Part shown: piece by piece, positions 1 through 6,128 of the stretch
How the letters are laid out: each line of letters opens with the position of its first letter
Numbering within the stretch: the first letter of the stretch is position 1
Translations under genes and position numbers: made by a program
Source of the DNA: CAJXZP01 sp964195485
GTDB lineage: Bacteria > Bacteroidota > Bacteroidia > Flavobacteriales_G > Salibacteraceae
Reading direction: 5' to 3'
NCBI GenBank assembly: GCA_964195485.1
Contig: CAXMPG010000104.1
Coordinates: forward strand, 1 to 9,557
DNA: 9,557 nt
Notes under the pieces: generated by a model
Seen by the model: only the letters and a program-made list of their open reading frames with translations
Told to the model about the DNA's origin: nothing
Database searches by the model: none

Positions 1-3
1 CTT

Positions 4-19
4 CATTCGTGCATTCGTG
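4..19. repeat. Tandem duplication of an 8-base unit
   Basis: The octamer CATTCGTG occurs twice in perfect tandem at 4-11 and 12-19 and is followed by GC. It lies downstream of the CPBP gene's stop codon, in non-coding sequence. From memory, ATTCGTG-rich stretches recur between genes in many Bacteroidetes genomes, so this could be the edge of a dispersed intergenic repeat; that link is inference. The rest of 1-63 shows no gene and no convincing terminator hairpin. Confidence 0.5.
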
Positions 20-63
20 GCTAAAAGTATAGCTAGCATCAGTGGAGAAAATCCCTTTAAATT

Positions 64-807
64 CTACACACTTCTCATTTCCGGATTAAACTTCAAAGAA
101 GTAAAACTATTGGTAAGTGCCATGGTTAAATGAACCAAGAAAGCAATCCAAATAGTACCCGTAAGTAGCGTAAGTAACGATAATACAATACCCAATGGAA
201 TTGCCCCAACCGTTTCATCTAGCCCTTTAGGAATATGGGTAGAGGAGTATAAAGCCACATTGATAGCCACAGCCGGCCAAACACCAAATTGCGCCACTAA
301 CGGAAATAGTAGTATTCCTCTAAATAAGATTTCATAGCCAAATAGATAAGCCGCCCAGCCCATGGCGTTTTTTACTTTTAGAGAAGTGTTCCATTCTTTG
401 GCTCTTATTTGCGGATAATTGACAAAGTTCTTAGGGTTTCGAGCACTAATAGAAGCCACTGGAATAATGATAACGGCCAATCCTACAATCCAAGCTAGCG
501 AAGTAAGTGTTGTTTCAGGAATAATAGTCAACCCATAATCAGCTAAGTTGTATTGCGGTAAAACAAAAAGTGAAACCACTAGGGGAATAATCCCCATAAA
601 TACGAACCCAGCATATTTAGTAAATAATACGTGATGAATAGAAGCCTGAGATATATCCTTATTTTCAAAAAAACGATTTCTTATTTTTTGTGAATGCGCA
701 ATAAACCAATAGGTACTAAAACCTATAGTAGCCATAATAATGGGGTAGAAGGTGTTTAAATCACCCGATTGCCAGCTTAAATCAATTCCTGTAGTTTCAA
801 AAATCAT
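64..807 (-). CDS. CPBP (CAAX-protease-like) family membrane protein with degenerate motifs
   Basis: This 247-residue protein has about six to eight predicted membrane segments, for example near residues 20-36, 63-84, 100-120, 150-170, 172-190 and 202-226. The stretch YEILFRG at 158-164 is the diagnostic motif of the CPBP/Abi family of intramembrane proteases, normally EExxxR. Glu159 and Arg163 are present, but the first Glu is Tyr158. The second motif (FxxxH) appears as Tyr187-x3-His191. The third has His226, but the residue four later is Ala rather than Asn. Known family members cleave prenylated proteins or peptides in the membrane. With one of the paired glutamates gone, activity here is uncertain, and the protein may be a divergent subfamily or a non-catalytic relative. 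The ATG start lies 12 bases after the acyltransferase stop, so the two are probably co-transcribed. The family call is fairly safe; the substrate is unknown. Confidence 0.8.
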   Translation of the reverse strand: MIFETTGIDLSWQSGDLNTFYPIIMATIGFSTYWFIAHSQKIRNRFFENKDISQASIHHVLFTKYAGFVFMGIIPLVVSLFVLPQYNLADYGLTIIPETTLTSLAWIVGLAVIIIPVASISARNPKNFVNYPQIRAKEWNTSLKVKNAMGWAAYLFGYEILFRGILLFPLVAQFGVWPAVAINVALYSSTHIPKGLDETVGAIPLGIVLSLLTLLTGTIWIAFLVHLTMALTNSFTSLKFNPEMRSV

Positions 808-819
808 GGTTATACAAAA

Positions 820-1722
820 TTATTTACCTGGAAATCGTTTAGAAATAAATCGGTCAGGAGTATCTGCCGGACGTGTATGTTTCCAACGTTTGTGAGACCA
901 AAGCCATAAATGAGGTTTCGCCAGAATCTGTTTCTCTAATTTTTTAGTATGAAACTCTGTGATTTCTCCCGGCTCGGTTTCTCTTGGATTTTCAAACACC
1001 GTTTCAAAACTCATTTCATATTGTCCTCTAGCTGTTTGGTCTAGTGTAGCAAATACAACCGGTAAATTATAATCAATCGCAAATTTCTCAGCACCTCTAA
1101 ACACCGGTGTATCTTGGTTTAAAAAATCCATCCAGTAGCCTCGATTAGCCGCAGGGGTTTGGTCGCCAATGAGCATAATAGCTACTTTTTCACCACGTTC
1201 AAGGTAACCACCCACAATATCGTACGCTTCGAATAACGGAACTAATACCATTCCGAACTGTGTACGGTAAGTGGCTAATAGCTTTTCAAAATCAGGGTTA
1301 CTCAATGGTTTATACACTCCTAAAACCGTGTGTTTGGTATCTCGGGCATAAGCTGCCACTAAATACTCCCAGTTTGCGTAATGTCCTAATACGGTAACAA
1401 TAGATTTTCCTTGGTCGTAAAAAGCATCGGGTACATTTCCGTTCGTGGTTTTAAATCCACGTGCCCAATCTTTATCACTCATGGTGATGGCTTTTACCGA
1501 CTCCATAAACATATCGGCTAGGTAGCGAAAGAAATTATTGGAAATATCCTGAATTTCAGAGTCTGAATTATCGGGAAAGGAGTTTTTTAAATTGGTTACC
1601 ACGACTTCTTTACGGTATCCTATTCCTCTAAAAACAACCCAATACATAAAAGAAGATATCCCATAAAGAATAGACCACGGAAGTCTTGAAAATGCTTTTG
1701 AAATGGATACGCCTATATTCAC
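820..1722 (-). CDS. LpxL/HtrB-type lysophospholipid (lipid A) acyltransferase family protein
   Basis: This 300-residue protein is of the usual length for the LpxL/HtrB family, which transfers an acyl chain onto lipid A precursors or related lipids at the inner membrane. An N-terminal hydrophobic segment (about 14-33) is followed by the family block GYRKEVVVTNLKNSFP (35-50). The catalytic HX4E motif is His114-Glu119 in GHYANWE. Further conserved blocks are GDQTP (186-190), QDTPVFRGAEKFA (203-215) and LWSHKRWK (274-281). The start is a GTG: an in-frame TAA lies six codons upstream and the next in-frame ATG is codon 27, inside the conserved N-terminal region. A TAnnTTTG promoter box ends 21 bases before this GTG. 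It is the first gene of an apparent unit with the CPBP gene. In Bacteroidetes the acceptor could be lipid A or an ornithine/aminolipid; sequence alone does not decide. Confidence 0.9.
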   Translation of the reverse strand: MNIGVSISKAFSRLPWSILYGISSFMYWVVFRGIGYRKEVVVTNLKNSFPDNSDSEIQDISNNFFRYLADMFMESVKAITMSDKDWARGFKTTNGNVPDAFYDQGKSIVTVLGHYANWEYLVAAYARDTKHTVLGVYKPLSNPDFEKLLATYRTQFGMVLVPLFEAYDIVGGYLERGEKVAIMLIGDQTPAANRGYWMDFLNQDTPVFRGAEKFAIDYNLPVVFATLDQTARGQYEMSFETVFENPRETEPGEITEFHTKKLEKQILAKPHLWLWSHKRWKHTRPADTPDRFISKRFPGK

Positions 1723-1743
1723 AAATCGAATTTTTTAGTGGTG

Positions 1744-1751
1744 CAAATGTA
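1744..1751 (-). promoter_or_regulatory. Bacteroidetes -7 promoter box for the acyltransferase/CPBP unit
   Basis: Read on the minus strand this is TACATTTG, an exact match to the TAnnTTTG -7 element used by the Bacteroidetes primary sigma factor. It lies 21 bases upstream of the GTG start, implying a leader of roughly 10-16 bases. No clear TTG-type -33 element is visible at the usual distance upstream. Confidence 0.6.
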
Positions 1752-1778
1752 AATAAAACAAGGAGGTTATAAAGGGGT

Positions 1779-1864
1779 GATTACTTCTCGTTGAAACCAA
1801 TAATCAAAGTCCCAACGGGACGTAATCTTCCAGCGTTGACAAAGTCCAACGAACGAATTCAACG
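1779..1864. repeat. Cluster of imperfect direct and inverted repeats (REP-like)
   Basis: The spacer upstream of the glycosylase gene contains five alternating copies of CGTTG/CAACG: CGTTG at 1789 and 1834, CAACG at 1813, 1847 and 1860. Two diverged direct copies of CAAAGTCC(C)AACG are present at about 1806-1817 and 1840-1851, each preceded by CGTTGA. Within the first copy, GTCCC (1809-1813), loop AAC, GGGAC (1817-1821) makes a perfect small hairpin, and GATTAC (1779-1784) pairs with GTAATC (1822-1827) around it. In the second copy CGTTGAC and GTCCAACG pair across AAA with one bulged C. The pattern resembles REP-type palindromic repeats, or a multi-site operator. No open reading frame accounts for it. 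Confidence 0.5.
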
Positions 1865-1926
1865 GAACCAAAAACCATTACCGCCATAATTTGCCAAATC
1901 CTATTGAAAAACAGACTTTTGAATGC

Positions 1927-2604
1927 ATGGATACTACCGGTCAAAAAATCATTGAGTTTTACGAGGATATCGATTTACCAAACCTTAAAGAGAAAGGGGT
2001 CGGAGTTCTTAATCCGTTTAAAAACGCGGAAGTCAAAGATATTTGTAACGTATTTTACAACCGCTTTTATAACGATACTGGAAAAAGGATTTTCTTAATT
2101 GGAATAAACCCAGGTCGTTTTGGGGCCGGAGTTACCGGCTTACCCTTTACAGACCCCGTTTTACTAGAAGAGCGTGTAGGAATCAAAAACTCATTCAAAA
2201 AACGAAAAGAACTATCGGCTATTTTTATCCATGAAATCATTGATGCCTTTGGCGGATTAGAATCTTTTTACAATCAGTTTTACTTTACCTCAGTATCGCC
2301 ATTAGGCTTTGTGAAAGAGGGCAAAAACTTGAACTATTATGATTTGGCTTCCTTGCAAGAAGAACTGACGCCATTTATTGTGGCGCAAATGAATCATCAA
2401 GTAAAAGAGTGGGGTAGAACAGATGTAGCGTTTACCATTGGCAAAGGGCAAAATCATAAGGCGCTATTAAAGTTTAATGCCAGACACAAATGGTTTGATA
2501 AAATTGTAGCGTTACCACACCCACGATGGGTGATGCAGTACCGTTTGAAATCTAAGGATATAATTCTAGATGAAATTATTGAAGTGATGAAATCGGAAAT
2601 CTGA
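1927..2604 (+). CDS. SMUG2-family uracil-DNA glycosylase
   Basis: Enzymes of this family excise uracil and related deaminated bases from DNA as the first step of base-excision repair in the cytoplasm. Numbered from the ATG, the 225-residue protein carries GINPGRFGAG (59-68), the catalytic motif 1 of SMUG-like enzymes with Asn61. TGLPFTDP (70-77) follows, then FYNQFYFTSVSPLG (114-127), and HPRW (198-201) as the motif 2 equivalent with His198. This arrangement matches the Bacteroidetes SMUG2 group (formerly DUF4918) rather than classical Ung. An in-frame TTG at 1891 would add 12 residues. I prefer the ATG because family members I recall begin about 27-30 residues before the LNP block, as this one does. 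The imperfect promoter-like string TAATTTG (1887-1893) also overlaps that TTG. The gene is monocistronic, divergent from the acyltransferase unit and closed by its own terminator. Confidence in the family is high; base preference is not predictable. Confidence 0.88.
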   Translation: MDTTGQKIIEFYEDIDLPNLKEKGVGVLNPFKNAEVKDICNVFYNRFYNDTGKRIFLIGINPGRFGAGVTGLPFTDPVLLEERVGIKNSFKKRKELSAIFIHEIIDAFGGLESFYNQFYFTSVSPLGFVKEGKNLNYYDLASLQEELTPFIVAQMNHQVKEWGRTDVAFTIGKGQNHKALLKFNARHKWFDKIVALPHPRWVMQYRLKSKDIILDEIIEVMKSEI

Positions 2605-2617
2605 TTTTAAAAATCAG
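2601..2617. repeat. Perfect palindrome spanning the glycosylase stop codon
   Basis: CTGATTTT (2601-2608) and AAAATCAG (2610-2617) are exact reverse complements around one A, and the TGA stop (2602-2604) lies inside the left arm. With a one-base gap a folded RNA would lose the innermost A-U pairs to form a loop. It could contribute to 3'-end stability, or be a protein-binding palindrome, ahead of the main terminator. Confidence 0.4.
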
Positions 2618-2653
2618 GGGATACCATTGGGTTTTAAATTCTCAAAAAAAAAC

Positions 2654-2687
2654 AAAGCCAGTTACCGAGCAAGAGGTAACTGGCTTT
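2654..2687. terminator. Strong bidirectional intrinsic terminator
   Basis: A 13-bp perfect stem pairs AAAGCCAGTTACC (2654-2666) with GGTAACTGGCTTT (2675-2687) around an 8-base loop. TTTT (2685-2688) follows on the plus strand. On the minus strand the run of nine A at 2644-2652 becomes a U-tract after the same hairpin. It sits between the convergent glycosylase and lipoprotein genes and can end both transcripts, with a better U-tract for the minus-strand gene. Confidence 0.9.
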
Positions 2688-2706
2688 TAAATGAGTGAAC
2701 CGTAAA

Positions 2707-3369
2707 TTACGGAGTCACCAAATTCATAGTAATAAGTCGTTTTTCAAAATAGGTTCCTTGCGCACTGGCAAAAGAATATGAGGCTAGAATAATACCAATA
2801 TCTTTGGCGTAGAACCGGTGATTTACTCTTGGGTTTGGTGGTGGAGCCTGGAAATAAAATTTGAAAAACGTAGGACAATCATACGCCTCAAAAGTTCCTG
2901 CGGGCACACTTATTAATTGACTTATTGGGTCCATTATTCGGTGCCACGTAAATCCGGTGTCCAATCCATTATAGTCTATTCCGTATTCAAGTGTGTCGGT
3001 AAAACTCTGTAAAGTAAACATCACTTCTCCGCTTACATCTACCAAATAACCCGAAGAATCACGGGACATAAACAAAATTGAATTGGTGTCAGGAGCGGAA
3101 TAGAAAGGAGAGAAGCGGCCTTTAAAAACCGCATAGGTATTTCCATTAATCACGGTGTCGCTTGCAATATACAAACTGTCTGAGCCTTGCATAAGGGTCT
3201 CATTGCCTAAAGAATCTACTTTATAACCTTGATAAACCCAGGAGTTTCCTACCTGTAAGGGGAGGTAAGTTGGAAACTCAATTGGAGCTTCACAGATGGC
3301 GGATTCTTCTTTTTTACAAGAAGATACTAATAGGACAGTTAGGGTGAGTATAGCCGTAATTCGCTTCAT
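2707..3369 (-). CDS. Putative surface lipoprotein of unknown function
   Basis: This 220-residue protein starts with a type II signal peptide: positive MKR, a hydrophobic stretch, then the lipobox LVSSC with Cys18 as the lipidated residue. The residues after Cys are KKEE. In Bacteroidetes a Lys followed by acidic residues just after the lipid Cys acts as a surface-export signal, so the mature protein may be displayed on the outer face of the outer membrane (inference). The rest is a beta-rich soluble domain. It contains LQVGNSWVYQG (38-48), a string of short strands with Asp/Ser turns, VPAGTFEAYDCPTF (155-168) and FYAKDIGIILASY (186-198). Such G-N-S-W-Y and VPAGTFE blocks recur in uncharacterised Bacteroidetes lipoproteins. 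I do not recognise a biochemical function. It is transcribed toward the shared terminator, in the same direction as the MATE gene but 186 bases away. Confidence 0.8.
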   Translation of the reverse strand: MKRITAILTLTVLLVSSCKKEESAICEAPIEFPTYLPLQVGNSWVYQGYKVDSLGNETLMQGSDSLYIASDTVINGNTYAVFKGRFSPFYSAPDTNSILFMSRDSSGYLVDVSGEVMFTLQSFTDTLEYGIDYNGLDTGFTWHRIMDPISQLISVPAGTFEAYDCPTFFKFYFQAPPPNPRVNHRFYAKDIGIILASYSFASAQGTYFEKRLITMNLVTP

Positions 3370-3521
3370 AATAATTAGAGATTAATTAATAATAATTTAA
3401 GTAGCGTTTTTACATGTATCCGTTTTTTTGTTTGATGGGCAGAAAACAAAATTGTGTAGATATTATTGTAAGGAAAGGCAAATTAAATTTTAGTGGGTTA
3501 GCAATTCTCCAAATAGGTCAG

Positions 3522-3541
3522 GGTAAAAGACCTGTTTTACC
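3522..3541. other. Small hairpin in the spacer between MATE and lipoprotein genes
   Basis: GGTAAAA (3522-3528) and TTTTACC (3535-3541) form a 7-bp stem around GACCTG, just after the MATE stop codon on the minus strand. No U-tract follows on that strand, so it is a weak terminator candidate at best; it may instead protect the 3' end. The rest of 3370-3555 is AT-rich and holds no gene I can support and no clear promoter box. Confidence 0.3.
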
Positions 3542-3555
3542 GATGATATACAAAA

Positions 3556-4890
3556 CTAGATCTCCCGCTCCCGCCATTTGCCCCATTTCAAGTAGGCAAC
3601 AGATAGCATAAACATAAATCCAAAATACACAAATTCACTGGTCCAAACCATGTAGAGTTCCATTTCTGCAATAACGGCTACATAGTAGGTATAGGCTAAA
3701 TAAATACCCACACCTATAGATTCAATTAAGAGTGCTGTTCGTGTATTTCCAGTACCCGAAACCGCTCTAAATGGAATAAATGCCATCGTAAACAAAAACA
3801 TAGATATGGTGATGACAATCAATGGGTTCATAGCGTCTTGAATAAGACTTTCATCGGCAGTGAATAAGCCAATAGTGAACTCAGGGTAATAACTCACAAA
3901 CACAAAGAAAATGAAATTTACCACCAGACCTAAGAGGGTGGTTTTGATGACGAGTGGAATAATTTTCTGAAAGTTTTTTTCACCCATTAAATTACTTACA
4001 AAGGTGTTTGCTGCATCGGCTAAAGAGAAAATAGGGACCATCACAAACATGTAAATCCCACGAATAATTTGTGATATAGCTAAGGCACGCACTCCCAAAT
4101 GTTCCACAAAAGTGAAGAAGGTAAACCAGGCTCCAATAGTTAATGCATTTTGCACCATAATAGGGTTAGATATTTCTAAAACTACTTTGGTTTGCTGCCA
4201 ATTAAACGGAATAAATTTATCTAATCCAAACTTCTCTAAATCTATATATTTGACCGTGTAAACAATAAATAATGCCGTTCCAGCACCTTCTGAAATGACC
4301 GAAGCCAATGCAGCTCCTTCCACTCCCATTTCCGGAAATATCCAGTACCCGTTTATTAAAGCTAGATCTAATCCAATATTTAAAATAGAAATAAAAGGTG
4401 TGAAATAGCCTAAGATTTTGGTTTTAGTAATTCCTACGTAAAACCCTATAAACAGTAGGTTGATAAGCGTGAAGAAAATTCCCCAACCCCGGGTTTTCAT
4501 ATATATCGTAGCATATTCAATAACGTTTACAGAAGCAAACAAAGTTTTTAATAATGTAGGGATGTAAAATTGAATAAAGAGAAATAGTATGGAAGCAAAA
4601 AATAGCACAAAATAGAACCCTTGATAAAACAAGCTGCCAATACTATTGTAATTGTGCTCCCCATTTCTACGGCCAATGATAATTTGCATTCCCGATGTAA
4701 AACCCATTCCAATAACAAAAAGCAAGGCATAGAGAATTTGTCCGTTACCGGTGCCCCCAACCTGAGCTTCGCCCAAACCCGCAACTAGCATAATATCTAT
4801 TACGCCTACCAAATTCATGGCAACCCCAGCAATAATGAGCGGTCCCGTTACTTTTATAATACCTTTTATACGTGTGTCTATCGTGTTCAT
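3556..4890 (-). CDS. MATE family efflux transporter
   Basis: MATE transporters are inner-membrane antiporters that export drugs or metabolites in exchange for Na+ or H+. From the chosen ATG the protein has 444 residues, the usual size, with about twelve membrane segments in two homologous halves. The first half opens with TGPLIIAGVAMNLVGVID (15-32), followed by the conserved loop segment GMQIIIGRRNGE (67-78). The second half begins near the block NPIMVQNALTIGAWFTFF and includes VPIFSLADAANTFVSNLMGE. The open frame extends upstream to a TTG at 4974, adding 28 residues. That extension lacks family character, and the ATG places the first helix at the normal distance, so 4890 is preferred. On the minus strand CATTTTTG (4900-4907) is one mismatch from TAnnTTTG but implies an almost leaderless message. 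Substrate cannot be inferred; neighbours give no hint beyond the divergent dioxygenase gene. Confidence 0.92.
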   Translation of the reverse strand: MNTIDTRIKGIIKVTGPLIIAGVAMNLVGVIDIMLVAGLGEAQVGGTGNGQILYALLFVIGMGFTSGMQIIIGRRNGEHNYNSIGSLFYQGFYFVLFFASILFLFIQFYIPTLLKTLFASVNVIEYATIYMKTRGWGIFFTLINLLFIGFYVGITKTKILGYFTPFISILNIGLDLALINGYWIFPEMGVEGAALASVISEGAGTALFIVYTVKYIDLEKFGLDKFIPFNWQQTKVVLEISNPIMVQNALTIGAWFTFFTFVEHLGVRALAISQIIRGIYMFVMVPIFSLADAANTFVSNLMGEKNFQKIIPLVIKTTLLGLVVNFIFFVFVSYYPEFTIGLFTADESLIQDAMNPLIVITISMFLFTMAFIPFRAVSGTGNTRTALLIESIGVGIYLAYTYYVAVIAEMELYMVWTSEFVYFGFMFMLSVAYLKWGKWREREI

Positions 4891-5011
4891 TACAAGCCAC
4901 AAAAATGTTGTTTTTTGAGCTAAGGAATTGGGTTTATTAAAAATGATTTTATAAATATTAAAAAAAAGGACCAATCACTTTTAAATAGAGAAGAAAATTC
5001 AAAACTGACAA

Positions 5012-5038
5012 AAATCACCTACGCTAAATCGTGATTTA
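5012..5038. promoter_or_regulatory. Palindromic candidate operator between MATE and dioxygenase genes
   Basis: TAAATC (5025-5030) and GATTTA (5033-5038) are reverse complements around GT. A further AAATCAC at 5012-5018 forms a second inverted pair with GTGATTT at 5031-5037. The half-site AAATC/GATTT thus occurs three times in 27 bases, 40-66 bases before the dioxygenase ATG, overlapping or just upstream of where a -33 element would sit. It is a plausible site for a dimeric regulator of the dioxygenase, of the divergent MATE gene, or both. The assignment is inference. Confidence 0.35.
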
Positions 5039-5051
5039 AAATTACGCAACT

Positions 5052-5058
5052 TATATTG
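5052..5058 (+). promoter_or_regulatory. Possible -7 box for tryptophan dioxygenase
   Basis: The string TATATTG begins 26 bases before the chosen ATG. It resembles the Bacteroidetes TAnnTTTG element with one T missing. No TTG-type -33 element is obvious upstream, so this is tentative. Confidence 0.3.
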
Positions 5059-5077
5059 CAAATTCAAATTGAAAAGG

Positions 5078-6010
5078 ATGACTAGAGAAGAATTATTAGA
5101 CGCCATTGATAAAAAATACAAAGACATGGGGCAAGACCCCGATGTGCATTTATCGGGTTTATTGCATGCAGAGCCTATGAAATATTGGGATTTTGCGCAA
5201 GTAGATGCCTTATTGGGTTTACAAACGCAAAGAACGCAATTGCCAGATGAAATGGTGTTTATTATGTATCATCAAATCAATGAGTTGTTGTTTAAAATGA
5301 TTCTTTGGGAAATCTCTCAAGTTTCAGAAGTTGGTGAAATTACCGCTAAAAAGTTCACCATGCATTTAGGCAGAATTAGTAGATACTTTGATATGTTATC
5401 GAACTCGTTTGATATCATGGCTCTAGGAATGGAGAAGGAGCAATACATGAAATTCAGAGATACGTTAACACCGGCTAGTGGATTTCAAAGTGCGCAATAC
5501 CGTAAAATTGAATTTGCCTCTACAGAGTTGATTAACTTAATTGATAACCGTTTTAGAGCTACGATAGATAGAGATACGCCATTTGAAAATGCCTATGACC
5601 ATTTGTATTGGCAAGCAGCAGGAAAGGACTTTGAAACAGGGGAAAAGAGTAAATTACTGACCAATTTTGAGGATAAGTATTTTGAAGAATTCATTACCTT
5701 CATGAAAGATTATAACACCTTGAACCTCTGGTCAAAATTCAAATCATTACCTCAAGAAGATCAAGAAAACAAAGAGCTAATAAATGCGATGCGTCATTAT
5801 GATCATACTGTGAATGTAGATTGGACAATACATCACCTAGAAGCGGCTAAAGCCTATTTAGGAGATGGCGCAGCCACAGGAGGTAGCCCTTGGCAAAAAT
5901 ATATGCATCCAAAATATCAACGTAGAATTTTCTTCCCTACTCTTTGGAGTAAAGAAGAATTAGATGGTTGGGGTGTTACCAATATTGACGGATACGTAAC
6001 TATTGATTAA
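5078..6010 (+). CDS. Tryptophan 2,3-dioxygenase
   Basis: This haem enzyme opens the indole ring of L-tryptophan with O2 to give N-formylkynurenine, the first step of the kynurenine pathway, in the cytoplasm. Numbered from the ATG, the 310-residue protein shows FIMYHQINELLFKMILWE (61-78) with the distal-pocket His65. The substrate-binding block FRDTLTPASGFQSAQYR (126-142) has Arg127 as the likely carboxylate ligand. The C-terminal helix contains His252-His253, one of which should be the proximal haem ligand, followed by TGGS (267-270). The tail KYMHPKYQRRIFFPTLWS is characteristic of the Bacteroidetes branch, as far as I recall. An in-frame TTG at 5069 would add only three residues; the ATG is preferred. 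No kynurenine formamidase, kynureninase or monooxygenase gene is adjacent, so other pathway steps must be encoded elsewhere or be absent. The gene has its own terminator and is divergent from the MATE gene. Confidence 0.95.
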   Translation: MTREELLDAIDKKYKDMGQDPDVHLSGLLHAEPMKYWDFAQVDALLGLQTQRTQLPDEMVFIMYHQINELLFKMILWEISQVSEVGEITAKKFTMHLGRISRYFDMLSNSFDIMALGMEKEQYMKFRDTLTPASGFQSAQYRKIEFASTELINLIDNRFRATIDRDTPFENAYDHLYWQAAGKDFETGEKSKLLTNFEDKYFEEFITFMKDYNTLNLWSKFKSLPQEDQENKELINAMRHYDHTVNVDWTIHHLEAAKAYLGDGAATGGSPWQKYMHPKYQRRIFFPTLWSKEELDGWGVTNIDGYVTID

Positions 6011-6029
6011 GAATTTTTGTAGAATAGAT

Positions 6030-6059
6030 AAATCAGTACTTCGGTACTGATTTTTTTTT
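6030..6059 (+). terminator. Intrinsic terminator of the tryptophan dioxygenase gene
   Basis: AAATCAGTAC (6030-6039) pairs perfectly with GTACTGATTT (6044-6053) around a TTCG loop closed by C-G, the very stable C(UUCG)G tetraloop. It is followed by an unbroken run of nine T (6051-6059). It starts 20 bases after the dioxygenase stop and separates that gene from the downstream GT-C gene. Confidence 0.95.
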
Positions 6060-6128
6060 GCCTAAAATTTTCTTTCGCCATCCTGAAATGAATGCGAGTC
6101 TTAAAAATGAGTTAGGATAGCGACCTTT

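Noticed and set aside
1761..1796. AGGAGG on the plus strand followed by GTG and a five-codon frame
   Set aside because: It looks like a perfect Shine-Dalgarno, but Bacteroidetes rarely use one, the frame stops after five codons, and no longer frame follows.
1904..2098. 65-codon plus-strand frame within the glycosylase gene
   Set aside because: It lies in another frame of a gene with clear family motifs and has no recognisable features of its own.
3522..3541. Hairpin after the MATE stop as a true terminator
   Set aside because: The stem is only 7 bp with AT-rich pairs and no U-tract follows on the minus strand, so it is listed only as a hairpin.
3414..3611. 65-residue plus-strand frame in the spacer and across the MATE 3' end
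   Set aside because: It overlaps conserved coding sequence of the MATE gene antisense, has no promoter box or family resemblance, and its composition is not protein-like.
4548..4784. 78-codon minus-strand frame inside the MATE gene
   Set aside because: It is an alternative frame of a well-supported transporter gene with no motif of its own.
4891..4974. 28-residue N-terminal extension of the MATE transporter from a TTG
   Set aside because: The added residues are not part of the family's N-terminus, and an ATG at 4890 gives the normal length and helix placement.
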